64,000 bases of DNA from Agarophyton chilense. Its lineage: Eukaryota > Rhodophyta > Florideophyceae > Gracilariales > Gracilariaceae. Under the pieces are notes generated by a model, which saw only the letters and a list, made by a program, of their open reading frames with translations, searched no databases and was not told the DNA's origin. Made by a program: the position numbers and the translations under genes. Shown here piece by piece: positions 1-10,860 of the stretch (its first letter is position 1; the number at the start of each line of letters is the position of its first letter). The stretch covers positions 992,001 to 1,056,000 of the forward strand of contig JARGXX010000088.1 in NCBI GenBank assembly GCA_030374765.1, given 5' to 3'.

Positions 1-640
1 GCGCACGAATTGAGTGACAACCATTCAGGTAGGGACTGTCATGAGGGCGATGCAGTGTAACTAGCGCGCTCGCGAACACCGTTTCGGTAGTGGCCCTGCT
101 TGCTTGTGATTCTACTTCCGCATAGCCCCCCTGTCTAACCAAGTTGGTGTTTCACCTTTTCCCGGTTACTCAAACTTCAGTTCCCTCCTAGGTCCCTGCG
201 CAGTGCCGTCCCACCTGGTCGTTCCCACGGCTCGACAACCCTTCAGGTAGTGCTGCCCTTCATTAGCGGATTCGCGACCGTAACCGTGCTGTCCGGCTTT
301 CCCCTGAAGGTTGCCTGGCTTCTCGAACTTTCAGGTTTCGTCTACCTTGTAAAGATTGACTCGTGGCGCCGGTGGGGGCCTGAGCCTGCGTCGATACAAA
401 CATTGAGGTGTCGGCCTGGGTCCGTCGTGGAAGCTTCCAGTTGTGAGACCTTATTGGTGTTGAGCGGCTTCGTCGGTAATTACGCGACCTTTTTCCGGTT
501 TAGCATTCCAGCTACTTTCAAAGCAATTACAGGATCGCGCCGCCTCCGCGCACGCGTTCGAACCTATTCGGGACCACGTCGGTGCACCTCGCCCAGCAGC
601 GTGGATTCGTCACCAATACCTCGAAGGAGTAGTCAATCAC
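1..640 (+). pseudogene. Putative antisense accessory ORF remnant downstream of gypsy element A
   Basis: This GC-rich segment lies just beyond the chromodomain end of element A, on the opposite strand. Plus-strand frames are open only in pieces. The last one (about 504-633) reads a serine/arginine-rich tail with a PPPRTRS motif. It resembles, in position and flavour, the PPKKRAR tail of the convergent ORF in element E near 58.8 kb. I see no recognised domain. The position (convergent with pol, between pol and the expected 3' LTR) is the main reason for the call; the similarity is weak and the frame is broken. The 3' LTR of element A would lie left of the window. Confidence 0.28.
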
Positions 641-840
641 GGGTCCTCCTGATTCCATTGCTCCTAAACCGACAGCTCCTTCTTAAAGTAAATTGTTGTC
701 TCTTCTTGTCTCCTCTACTGTTACATTTGGTTGTTCTTTCGTGTCCTTCCTTGTAGGTAATCTGACACGCATATGCGTCCACCTTCTGCGGAAAACGACG
801 TCTTTTCTCCCCCTTCCTTAGGCCTGAGTACCACGAAGGT
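641..840. other. Pyrimidine-rich spacer between convergent reading frames
   Basis: A stretch rich in C and T on the plus strand separates the end of the plus-strand remnant from the end of the minus-strand chromodomain. Elements P (8234-8445) and E (58907-59026) have similar spacers at the same place. No gene is seen. Confidence 0.35.
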
Positions 841-2625
841 CTAAGGTTCGCCGTCTGCATGCATCGGCTCCTTGCGACGGTGCCGATACCTGATACGGAA
901 GTGTGGGAGTATTGCGGTTGGGGGTTCGAGGGTGTCCCCTTCTGGCCCCCAGCCGTACCACCTTACGGTGTACTTCACACCATTGTAGGTTTGCGTGTGG
1001 CCCACAAGACGGTCAACGGGAAATTCTTCTGAGGATTGGTCCTGATCTTTCGGGGGAACGCCACCTCGAGGGTTCATATGTTCCGAGTTGGGAGCTTCGT
1101 GTGTGGGAGCCGGGTCGGGAGCTTCCGCTGCTACCGTGTGAGGTTCCATTTCCATTCCTGTTAGAGGGATGTAATCCGGATCATCCCGTCATAGTTCATC
1201 ATTCACGTCAATTGGGGTGGGGTCCTCCGAGGGTCGAGTGCGCAGAGCTACCGCTCTGGGCTCTCAGGCTGAGGTGCCTGCCTCCATGCGATGTTGAACC
1301 GTTTCAGATGCTACTGTAATACGTTCAATTGATATTGTATTCTGTATTCCGTCTTGGTCAACCGTAACGGTGTGGTCTGGTGCGTTCAATACCTTATAAG
1401 GTCCCACTGATTTGGGTAGAAGCTTCGAATTGATATATCTATCAATAGCTTCATGGTCCGCTTCATCACCCGGTAGTGGTCTTTTATCTGAAGGTGGGTT
1501 GTCTATGTAGACATATTTTCCCGAAGATACGGAGACCACTTTGGTTACCCTACGGTCGTAGTCGGCCTTGTACCGCTTCTGGGCTGCAGTGAGGCGGCTC
1601 TCTGCATGTTTGAGAGCCCTTCTCAATCTCACAAGAGTATTTTGCTTGACCTGGGCAGGGGTCAGTGCGCCAGCTGCAGTGCTGGTGGTATGATCTCCCT
1701 GCACTATAATACCTGGGGGGTGTCGCGAAAGAACTATATCGAAGGGAGTGGTCTGCGTTGACCGATACACCTGAAGGTTATAGGAGTAGGTGAGCGGTTG
1801 CACCATCTCATCCCACCCAGTTTGGTGCTCTTCCGTATAGTGTCGTAGCCTTGATACCAATGTGAGGTGAAAGCGCTCGACCTGTCCGTTTGTCTGCGGG
1901 TGGTAGGCAGTAGTGAAATAGTGCTTGATACCCAAGAGGTTACAGACTGATTCGAAGAACTTCGAAGCCAGGTTTGAACCATTCTCGGTGAGTAGGTACA
2001 GGGGTGCACCATACGGGTAGAACCAATTGTTGAGGAACGCGATCGCCAGCGTTGTTGACTTCGTATCCTTTAAAGGTATCGCTCTCGTGACCTTCTGGAA
2101 CCTGTCGGTGATCACTAGAATGTGCTGATACCCCTTCTCGGTCTGGGGAAGTGGTCCTAGAAGGTCTATCGCAACAAACACCAGTGGAACCGCTGCTGGA
2201 AACAGATTGAGATACTTTCGATGCTTTCGAATACCACCGCGGGTACGACCACAAGATTCGCAGTGACCTACAAAGGTATAGACATCATGGGCCATATGAG
2301 GCCAATAGAACTATTGCCTCAAGTTGTAATACATCCTGATGGCACCGGGGTGTCCCGATAGTCGTGGGTAGTGCGCGAGATAGAAGACTCTCGGGCGCAG
2401 CGCCTTCGGAACCACCTTTTCAAGGCTACCATCCAAGGTTGACCTTCTCACGATGTATCCATTGTGGGCCACATCGAATTGTGATTCTTTGAAACCAATT
2501 TGGTCAGCCTGGGTTCTGCAGTACCCATCCTGGGCCTGTTCTCGTAGAAATTTCTCTCGGGTTACGGGCATGACGTTCGTTTCTTCTAGGGTCAGTATCT
2601 TCGTTGCCATGTCGGTGTTCTGCAA
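841..2625 (-). pseudogene. Element A integrase and chromodomain
   Basis: One minus-strand frame contains, in order, the H2C2 zinc-binding region (HYPRLSGHPG, then CESCGR), the integrase core (FVAIDLLGP; YHPQTNGQVERFH) and a C-terminal chromodomain at 841-1155 (YTVRWYGWGPEGDTLEP). Integrase would insert the cDNA; the chromodomain would tether it to modified histones. In the D,D-35-E triad the second Asp is Glu (LLTENG instead of the usual TDNG), while the final Glu is kept. In-frame stops occur near 2308 (between YNLRQ and FYWPHMA) and at 1264, with another between there and the chromodomain, so no full product can be made. Confidence 0.82.
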
Positions 2626-2657
2626 GGCACCTTCTTCAGGTTAGTCCCAACATCCTT

Positions 2658-3941
2658 CTAGGTGTTCGCCGGTACCCTTTGGTTTGATGACACCAAAAAG
2701 CAAGGGATATCATCGTCCACAGGTTCTGCCTCTAACCCTGAGGTGTTTAAGCGTAACATAGCATCAGCTATGTTGTGCTTGATACCTGGACGGTACTGTA
2801 CGTCGTATTCAAACTCCGAGTGTCTCAACCTCCAACGGGCAAGTCTACCAGACGCATCTGCGAGTCCGAGTATCCATCTTGAGGCGTCGTGGTCCGTGAG
2901 CAACGTAAAGCGCTCACCATAAAGGTATGGACGGAGCATCAACATGCTCCACACTACTGCTAGACATTTCTTCTCGGTTACCGTGTAGTTCTGCTACGCC
3001 TCATTCATAGCGCGGCTCCAGTACCCTATAGGTAGTTTGTCTCCGTTGTGCTGCTCCTGCATGAGACAACAAGCAATTTGGGCATGGGATGCATCTATAT
3101 CCAGCGTGTACGGTAGACCTGTTTTCGGTAACGCTAAGATTGGCGCCGACAACAGCGCTTGTTTCAATTCCTAAAAGGTATCCATTTCTTCGTTCGATAG
3201 ATTCTCAAACCGTTCAGGTTCACCTTTCTGGAGCTTTTTGTTGAGGGAAGCCGCTATTTTCGCGAATCCCTTCACGAAGCAACGATAAACGTTACACAAA
3301 CCTATAAAGGATCGTACGTCTGTCTGGGATCGTGGCAATTCGACCTCCTATACGGCTCTAATGTTGCTTTGCGCAACCTGTAGGGTACCAGGGCCTATGC
3401 TGTGGCCCGGATATTCAACCGTTCTGGTAAAGAAGACGCATTTGCGTAGCTTCAGCGTCACCCCCGCCTCAGCTAGGAGGGTTAGTACGGTGCGTACGTG
3501 TGCAAAATGCTCTCCTACCGATCTGGAATAGATGATTACATCATCGATGTATACCAAGGCGGTTGTCCATATAACCTTCGAAAGGATGATGCCCAGCGCC
3601 CTTTGAAATGTGGCTGGAGCATTGCGCAACCCGAAAGGCATCCGCGTGAAGCGAAACAAAACTGCATGGCACGTGAAGGTCGTTTTGTCTCGATCTTCCT
3701 CACCTACAGGTACCCGCCAGTATCCACAATTGGCATCCAACGTGGTAAATATCTGCGCATCTTCCAAGGATTCGATGCACTCATCCATTCTAGGTATCGG
3801 GTACGAATCCCTGATGGTCACTCTATTGAGCCTCCTGCAGTCCACATAAAACCTCATACGGTTATCCCCTTTCTTCTGAACCAGAACCACGGGACTAGCC
3901 CAATCTGAGTTGGCTGGTTCAATTACCCCTTCTTGGAGCAT
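2658..3941 (-). pseudogene. Element A reverse transcriptase and RNase H
   Basis: The RT part (3348-3941) shows EGVIEPANSDWASPVVLV, the fingers motif RFYVDCRRLN, the palm motif FTTLDANCGYW and an intact catalytic YIDD box (LVYIDDVIIYS). The RNase H part (2658-2954) shows LLTDHDASRWIL and the linker YRPGIKHNIADAM typical of gypsy RNase H. About 390 bp between the two parts are interrupted by stops. RT copies element RNA into DNA and RNase H removes the RNA strand. The frame matches the protease ORF upstream, which suggests an original single pol frame. Confidence 0.84.
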
Positions 3942-4040
3942 TCGCTACACTTCTTTGAGTTCTATCTCTCTCGCCTTCGGACCTGCTCGGTATGGTTGCT
4001 GTTAAATCGGCTTCGAGTCAGGGAGGAGCTCGATGCGATG

Positions 4041-5135
4041 CTATGTGGCCTTAATTTGGCCCAGATGGCCTGACCACATGGGTTCGAACTCCTCCAGAAG
4101 GTCGATAATACGACGCCGCAGTTGGCCGTTTTCTTCACCGATCTGGACTGTATCTTGCCATTGTCTCTCAGGGTCCGGTTTCTCTTCTTTGTCTACTGAT
4201 GCCTTATCGGTTACTTTCGCTTCCAAGTTGGTATTTATCGATAACTTTGTGGTTGTGGACACATTTGCGCACCCCCCTTCCTTATCGAAGGCGAACTCGC
4301 CGAGATCAGTGTCAGCTACGGTGGAGACCCCTCGTGGTGCCGGTAGTGCGATGCCAACATTGGTATTTTTCGGCAACTTCAGGTCATGACTGCTGAAGTT
4401 GCTGAGACACACCTTAAAGGGTTGGTTTGGGATGTTGTCGACAATCCCGTTGGCCATCAAGGTGAGGTGTCGATGTGATAACCTCGGATGGTTTTGTAGT
4501 ATGAACAGCCCGGGGGTTACACAAGACACCGGTACCAGTATTTGGTGCATTGGCGGGATAACAACCTGTTCGGTAATGCGCACTTTGTTGGAAACCGTTT
4601 CGGTGGAAATCCTCTTCTTCGGTTTGACGAACCATCCCCGTTTGGTTTCTTTATTACCTAAAATGGCAATTCGTCCTTTCTGACGTAGGGCGACGGTATG
4701 GGAACCAAGAAGGATTGCTTTGACATCTCTGTCAATGAAGTTCGTACCTACTAGGCAGTCTGTCCGTAAACGGTCGAAAACAAAGATTTGCAGTCTTACC
4801 TTGAGGTTTCCGAGCTGCACCACAGTGGTGAGCATACCTCGATGGTTCAATGGGCGCTCATTTGCATCCACCAGCGGGTTGATGTCGGGAGGTCGGCTCA
4901 AGTTCCGAAGTACCGCCTCCGGTATTACGCGGGAGTTCAGCACGTTTGGGCCGGCCCCCGTATCCAACACGCAGGTGACCGGAACTGCAAGGCGAATGGA
5001 GAAACACATTGAAGCACGTACTTTATAGTTGTTGTACTTAATAGGACAAACCGGAACTGGTTGTGACGTGTTCTCTTCTACCTTCAAGGTTCTAGGTATC
5101 GATTGGCCTTCCGATTGCAGGTTGGGTTCGGCCAT
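4041..5135 (-). CDS. Element A retropepsin-like aspartic protease region (Gag-Pol N-terminal part)
   Basis: A 364-codon open frame on the minus strand. The catalytic loop VLDTGAGPNVL is a canonical D-T-G of retropepsins and is followed by flap-like and GTNFIDRD segments. The C-terminal third (LFILQNHPRLSHRHLTLMANG; VCLSNFSSHDLKLPKNTNVG) is the usual linker between protease and RT, and also occurs in element E. The frame stops shortly before the RT start in an otherwise continuous frame, so the stop is probably a mutation. The protease would process Gag-Pol. Confidence 0.75.
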   Translation of the reverse strand: MAEPNLQSEGQSIPRTLKVEENTSQPVPVCPIKYNNYKVRASMCFSIRLAVPVTCVLDTGAGPNVLNSRVIPEAVLRNLSRPPDINPLVDANERPLNHRGMLTTVVQLGNLKVRLQIFVFDRLRTDCLVGTNFIDRDVKAILLGSHTVALRQKGRIAILGNKETKRGWFVKPKKRISTETVSNKVRITEQVVIPPMHQILVPVSCVTPGLFILQNHPRLSHRHLTLMANGIVDNIPNQPFKVCLSNFSSHDLKLPKNTNVGIALPAPRGVSTVADTDLGEFAFDKEGGCANVSTTTKLSINTNLEAKVTDKASVDKEEKPDPERQWQDTVQIGEENGQLRRRIIDLLEEFEPMWSGHLGQIKAT

Positions 5136-5442
5136 TACGCCAAACGTTCGGTGTTTTCCTCCTGTACGGGAGGGGTTGAGTCCAAGTTTGGTGTTTCCTT
5201 GATGGTATTGACCTGTACCGGTGTACGGGGTTGGATCCTATTTGGTGCATGCGTTGAAGACCCATAGAGGCGTTCGTGATTCTGCATGCGAGCCTGAATC
5301 AACTGGTCTCTCATCCCTGGAGGTAAGTTAGCGCAATTGTTTGCCAAATGGTCTGTCGCGAGTCAAAACCAGCAAACGAGGCCTCCAGTTTGGGGGTCCC
5401 GCGTTACCATTGAGGGGGGCTTCGAAACCTGGTTGGTAAGAG
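5135..5442 (-). pseudogene. Element A gag C-terminal remnant
   Basis: A minus-strand frame directly upstream of and overlapping the protease frame by one base (5135-5347) reads a hydrophilic peptide (LPPGMRDQLIQARMQ) as expected for the end of Gag. No CCHC knuckle is visible. The frame is lost at 5442, where the LTR of the palindromic composite starts, so most of gag is missing. Confidence 0.4.
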
Positions 5443-6329
5443 TGTAGGACAACGCTTGGAGCGGAGACACCACGAATATGTTCGGGATCTTCCTCTCTTG
5501 AGAGACACGCCTCAGGCGGAGGAGACGCGTCCCAGCGGAACACAGAAACAGAGCCAATCTGAAAAGGCACGACGGAGTCGGGTGTAAGACCGAGGCCAAT
5601 CCGGCGAGATATACTTAGAGTGTTAAGGTGAGCACGGCACAGTCCGTGGTGTGACCAATCTTAGGCGGATCGGTATCACGGCGATTGTCGGAAAAGAAGC
5701 GAGGAAACACTCGTATGAGGGGGGCGAGCGGGGTGAGTGAGGCGGCCACTCACGAGAGCCAAAAAGGAGAACAAGAGGAAAACGGGGGCGAAACCCAATA
5801 CAGGGGCGAGACTACGACAAGTGTCGGCGATTATTTATGAACCCACGGTGGTGGTAGCACTCTGGTCGACAGAGGGGTGGGTGAAGTAATGTGCAACGGG
5901 CGCTCAAGCAGTATGTGGTGAAGACGCGCCGAAGGCGAAAAGTTCAGAGCCAAGACTCCCTCCTTGGTCTCCCAAGAGGGTGTTTACTGGGGAGCAGTGC
6001 TCAACCTCCTAAGTAGTGTGGCGCGCGGCCCCTGACAGTGGGCGCGCGCCCGAAAAATAGACACTAAATAGCAATGGCGTAGCTAAATAAATACTAAAAA
6101 ATTACTAAATAATACCAACCATTAGGTAGAATCCGGGCCACGTGTGGCACGCCTCGCACTCGAGCGTCGGCATCCGTGCAGTCCACGTGTTCCACCAGTG
6201 TGCACTTCCGGTCCTAACTGGCCGTCAGCACGCAATAGCGGTATAGCTTGTCATAGACCAAGGTAGTCCTCAAGCGAGCGAAATCTCTAAGTCCTGGGAA
6301 GAAACCCCCTTGAAGGGCATTGTCCTTCA
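5443..6329 (-). repeat. Family P LTR, left copy (minus orientation)
   Basis: In minus orientation the LTR starts TGAAGGACAA at 6329 and ends TTGTCCTACA at 5443, giving a terminal inverted repeat of the form TG-x-AGGACAA. It follows a polypurine tract (AAGGAGGGGGATA, complement of 6330-6342), as expected for a 3' LTR of a minus-strand element. It contains an AT-rich block around 6055-6120. It matches the right copy at 16990-17871 in inverted orientation. Confidence 0.8.
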
Positions 6330-6364
6330 TATCCCCCTCCTTAGGTGACGAACACGCCGTCGAC

Positions 6365-8233
6365 ATGGCGGGGAGGCAACGGTCCAACCGGCATAAGAGT
6401 GAGCCTCGTAACGCGTCCAGCGACCACTCGACTGTCGAAGGCAGAGCAGCACAACCGAACGACAAACGCACCAACGCGGTAACCACTCCTCGAACTTCGA
6501 GCGCTCTTCCGCATCGTACGCCAACTTCCAGCGACCACATCCCGATACCTCGGCGAACAGTACTCCCGATGAACGGTGGTAACAATCCCCGCCGGGGTTA
6601 CGTATCCGGTTTCCATTCGGCTCCCCTTCCGCGGGGGAGTGCCTCGTCAACCGCGCCGAGCCGATCCCGGGGTCCCATTGAAGTTTCAAGCCACATCAAT
6701 CCTGCAGAGGAAACCTGGCCCAGTTACGACGAACTCGTCGGGTTAAACACGCGTCAACATGCGGCAATCCTCCGGAGAGCTCCGTGGTCCCATCCGACAG
6801 CGGTCTTCGACGAAGAACTCGTGGCCGCGTATGCTGATGGCAATGCGCGTCTCCCGGGCGATCTGCTGGCTTTGATAACCACTTTATGGGACTGGCGACG
6901 CCATGTGGCGGTTCTCATTCACGCGATTCTGCGGCGAAGGCGCGAGTCGGCGGAATAGGCGCATTGTACCTTCGTCCGCATCGGCTACTCACGGATCAAC
7001 CGGGCAAACTTTCAATACGCCATCCACGACGAATTCGGCTTCGACCTACGGATGTACCGGACGCAGGGTGAGATCGGCTATTGTGACCGCCTTGCAGCGT
7101 TGGAAACTTACGCATGGCGCGGTCAACAGCGAGCGCGTCAAGAAGCGATCTGCTGGGTCCGTCCGATCATTCGTGCCGAGTTCCGTCATCTTCGTCGTGA
7201 GTCCCGATATCGGTGGTTACAGAACTTCATCCGCGAGGGGCGTCGGGGCAGATCCCGCTTTGGGTTCCTTGTCCCTAATCAGAGCACAGAGATAAATCGG
7301 ATTAGTCCCTTCTATCAGTTCGGGCGATACGTTCCCCTGCCTGGGTGGTGGTCCTCCGTCGAGGTGTGCCGGGGATGTTATGTGGAGTAGCCTCCAGTCG
7401 TCTCCTTTCTGGGCTCTTACCTCATCCAGGATCTGCACTCCGGCTTATGGTCCGTGGTCCTAACCGAATGGGCAGTCCGCGCCGCGGCGTACATCTTGTG
7501 GGAAGCCTAAGTACAGTATCGACTGTGGTATCTTCCTCCGTGTTTGCGTGGTTAAATCCGGCAGCTGGACCTTCAACTCCCTCTTGGAGGTGTCAATAAC
7601 GCTGATGAAGCTCAGGAGCTCATCGACATCATTGGGCATGTCGACTGGGCTGTCCTGCCTGTCCCGCAGAGCGGCCGTAATCAAGAAGCCGGTGGGGCTG
7701 ATCGGTCTCCGGGGCGTCGCACGCCGTTGGCGGGAGATTTCATCTTCTTCAACCCATGGGAGCAGCAAGAGATCTCCGAGGCGGAGACGTCGGCACTCCG
7801 GATGGCTCCGCGAGGCATACCATACGGGCACCCCGTGGGGTTTGTCAACTCGGATGACTTCTACTACGCCTATGGCGGTGATGATCTCCCGGAGGAGGAG
7901 CGCGAATACCGTGGCGACGAGGTCATGGAAGACATGGGAGACCCCGATGGTGCCGATACTACGGCGCAGCCGGCGCAGGGAGCGACTCAAGCAGATGGGG
8001 TCGTCGATCCAGTGGCGGCGGCGTTGCCGGACGAACCGGAAGTTATCGAGGTTCCCATACGCCCAGAGGCGGTCGTAATCTCCAAGTTCCTTCGGGGTGT
8101 TGGACTGAACGCGCAAGCGGCGAGCGGCGACATCGGTACGATGAGAGACGCCCTCGTGGCACGCCTGACTGGCGAGAGGAACTTCGCTAGCGATTCGGTT
8201 GGCGCACACGGCAATCCGGGTTCCTTCAACTAA
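6365..8233 (+). pseudogene. Family P accessory ORF, left copy, antisense to pol
   Basis: One plus-strand frame runs about 620 codons from an ATG at 6365 (an alternative ATG at 6320 lies inside the LTR) to 8233. It is broken by in-frame stops at 6956 (TAG), 7388 (TAG, absent from the right arm), about 7507 (TAA) and about 7552 (TAA). The N-terminal part is basic and Ser/Thr/Pro-rich; the middle is rich in Arg and Trp (YRTQGEIGYCDRL; WLQNFIREGRRGR); the C-terminal part is acidic (DDFYYAYGGDDLPEEE) and ends with VVISKFLRGVGLNAQ. There is no zinc knuckle or known Gag motif. It converges on the minus-strand pol. Function unknown; a nucleic-acid-binding or Gag-like accessory role is only a guess. 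Confidence 0.6.
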
Positions 8234-8445
8234 TCCCTTTTGATCTTGGTTAGTATATCCCGCTGTGCGGTAGTGTGTGCAGCAACCTCGAAAATAGTAA
8301 ACTGCTTCCGTCTATGACGTATTTGTTTTCTTTCTTCTCTTCCACTTCTTCCGAGTGTCCTTCTCCAGGTCTTCTGTGCATCTTCTCCTTCTTCCAAGGG
8401 TCCTTATCCAGATCTTCTGTTCCTTTATCCCCATCGGATGTTTTC
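8234..8445. other. Spacer between convergent accessory ORF and pol, left arm
   Basis: Pyrimidine-rich on the plus strand from about 8310 to 8460. No ORF is supported. It probably holds the 3' ends of the two convergent transcripts. Mirrored at 14875-15076. Confidence 0.35.
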
Positions 8446-10860
8446 TTATCCCGCTTGGGCTCGGTCTATGGTAGCCGGCAGAGCCGTGACAGTACGACGA
8501 TGATACTGTACCACCTTTGACCGAGGTAGGTGCTCTCTCGGTTCGTCTGAATCCCATTCTGGACCGTATTCGTACCAACGGACGAAGTATTGAATATACC
8601 CCTTTGGGTGGTAGGAGTGCTCCAAAATGCGTCCGACCACGAACTCTTGTCGGTACATTTCCCGGCCATCCCGTTTGACGGTGTCGCTATTTCCGGGTGG
8701 TACCCGTCCTGAGCCCGGGGGTACCGAAGTGATCACGCGTCGGGCGGCTTCGCTCCGGTCGGACCGTGTAGCGCGCAAGGCAGTCCTCGGCTGAGTAGAA
8801 TGTCGACCCGACTTCGGCGGTTCATTTTCTCCAAGTGCCGGGCTTGTTTCGGCGTTTCCCACTCCGGTTGGAGGGCCCACACCAGCGGGTAACCCGGGTG
8901 GTCGTTCCGCTAATCGGTGTGGTGAAGCTCGCTTCTCCGATGAGATTCGCTAGGGCGGTGGCGCATTGTCGCACACCTCTGTCGCACGGCGAGGTTCCGT
9001 GTAGTCACGTGAGGGTTCCAATGGCTGGCTGTCCGGCGTCGGCGCCGTGGATGTATCCGCCTCCCTGTGCGGGGTACTTGGCGGTGCGTCGTCCACTCGT
9101 ACTGTATCAGGCTGCAGTGCGTCGAGCGCATTTGCATTCCGTATTGCACGTGTGGTGACACCTCGGCGAGTGTTGGTGGCATTTTCCGCAGCTGCGTTCT
9201 GAGGCTTGGATAGCGACTGCATCGAGTCGTGCAGGACGTCGGTATCAGGCACCCCTGATGGGCGAAGAATGACACGCGACGGTGCGGCGTTTCTAGCGAC
9301 GGTATCGACCGGATTACGACGGCTGTCGGGCGCCTCCCCCTCCTTAGACGGTGCACCGGAGTTGGTGTCCGTCGGGTGGACTGGGGAGGAGCGACGAATG
9401 CGCGACACGATTCCTTGCGGGTTGGGCGCTGCGGGTAGCGGAAGGTCAGAAAAATCTCGAGATGGGTGTGGTAACGCGTAGGGACGCGGGTGGACCTGGG
9501 GTAAGGGGGTCGATGAATCCGTTTCATCGGGAGCAGTCACACCATTAGGTTGTGATGTTAACGGCGGAGGAGCCGATACCACGCGATCGCGGGAGATGCG
9601 TTCGTGATTACCAGCGATGTCAACAGCGACAGTGTCGGGAGCCACTGAAATAACCCGAAAGGGGCCGTTGGCAACGGGTGACAGCTTGTGGCGTTTCTCC
9701 TTCTCTGGGTTCCAGTACTCCTTGCGGATGAATACGTAACCGTCGGGGGTGAGACGTGGCGGCGAGCGAGAGGCTTTGGTTTCAAAGTCACGCTTGTAAA
9801 CGGCCTGGGCTCGGCCCATTGAACGCCGTGCGGCGGGAACGAGCTTCGTGAGCCAGGTTTTCCACGCTTCGCTGTAAGCAATCGGTGACGGAAAGGTATC
9901 CAGCGTGGGCTGTGGTGGCAGCGCCACGGGCGGTGGGGTACGGGACAGTACCAACTCGAAGGGCGTTATTCCAGTTGTCCTGTGCACCTGCGCATTGTAC
10001 GCAAAGGTGAGCGCATCAGTGAACAAATCCCAATCTTTGGGGTGGTCTGCAACGTATGAACGGAGTGTCGCAAGTAATGTCCGGTTGAACCGTTTGGCCT
10101 GCCCATTAGTTTGGGGGTGGTAGGTGGTCGTGAACAGATTCTTAATGTCCAAGATGCGACATATATCCTCGAAGAAACGAGAGGCGAACTGTCTCCAGTT
10201 ATCGGAGAGGAGGTTGACCGGTGGACCGTAGACGAAGACCGAGTGTAGGACGAAGGCTTGAGCCACGCTCATATCGGAGATCTTCCGTAACGGTATGGTC
10301 CTGACCAGCTTTGAGAAGCGATCCGTAATTACGAGTAAGAACTTGTAATTCCGCCTAGTGGTAAGGAAGGGACCGAGTATATCGATGGCCACAAACTCCA
10401 ATGGAGCGCGAGCTGGAAACAGCTTCAACTTCGTCGCATGATGGCGGAGTTTGACACGGTTCCGAGCGCAATCGGTACAAAACCGCACCGTTGCGTAGCA
10501 GTCCACTGCCATGGCAGGCCAGTAGAAGTTACGGCGTAGGTTGAGGTAAAGTTTCCGTCCCCCGACGTGGCCACTCATTTTGGAGTAGTGCGAAAACCGC
10601 AAGACTCTCGACTGGAGGTTATGTGGTACCACGATTTGTGGGTGCGATCCGACGGTCCGTACAAGGTATCCGGCTTCATTCACCTGAAAGAGGAGAGTAC
10701 CTCCTCCATTGAGTTGATCGCGGACCTTCGCGCAGAATGGGCCAGCGAATTGCTCCCGTATCATCTCCTCTGGAGTAATAGGCACGAAGTTCCCTGGTAA
10801 GTGTTTCTCGGAATCTTCCGAGAGAAGAAAGTCGTCCGATTCGGAACCGGAATCTGTCAC
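8446..10860 (-). pseudogene. Family P integrase and chromodomain, left arm (RT missing)
   Basis: A minus-strand frame starts inside the acidic linker after RNase H (SESDDFLLSEDSEK) and runs through the H2C2 region (HYSKMSGHVGGRK; CTDCAR), the integrase core (FVAIDILGP; LLSDNWRQFAS; GQAKRFNRTLL), a long Pro/Ser/Thr-rich segment and a chromodomain at 8446-8880 (QYFVRWYEYGPEWDSDEP). One in-frame TAG at 8950 divides it. The residue expected to be the catalytic Glu is Lys (QAKRFN). Because the palindrome junction lies at 10856, this copy has no RT and cannot start at a natural position. Confidence 0.82.

Larger units (their letters stand above)
841..5442 (-). mobile_element. Ty3/gypsy retrotransposon A (chromovirus-like), decayed, 5' end cut off
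   Basis: Read on the minus strand the order is gag C-terminal remnant, protease, reverse transcriptase, RNase H, integrase with zinc-binding domain, chromodomain. This order (IN after RT/RH) is typical of Ty3/gypsy, and the C-terminal chromodomain of chromoviruses. The frames carry several in-frame stops and at least one frameshift (near 2.64 kb, between RNase H and integrase), so the copy is inactive. Its 5' side stops at 5442, where the left LTR of the palindromic composite begins. Its own LTRs are not visible. The pol sequence is clearly a different family from the composite. Confidence 0.85.

Noticed and set aside
250-756. 168-codon plus-strand frame
   Set aside because: It crosses the probable stop of the accessory remnant and runs into the pyrimidine-rich spacer; composition (Leu/Ser/Pro) is that of a chance frame.
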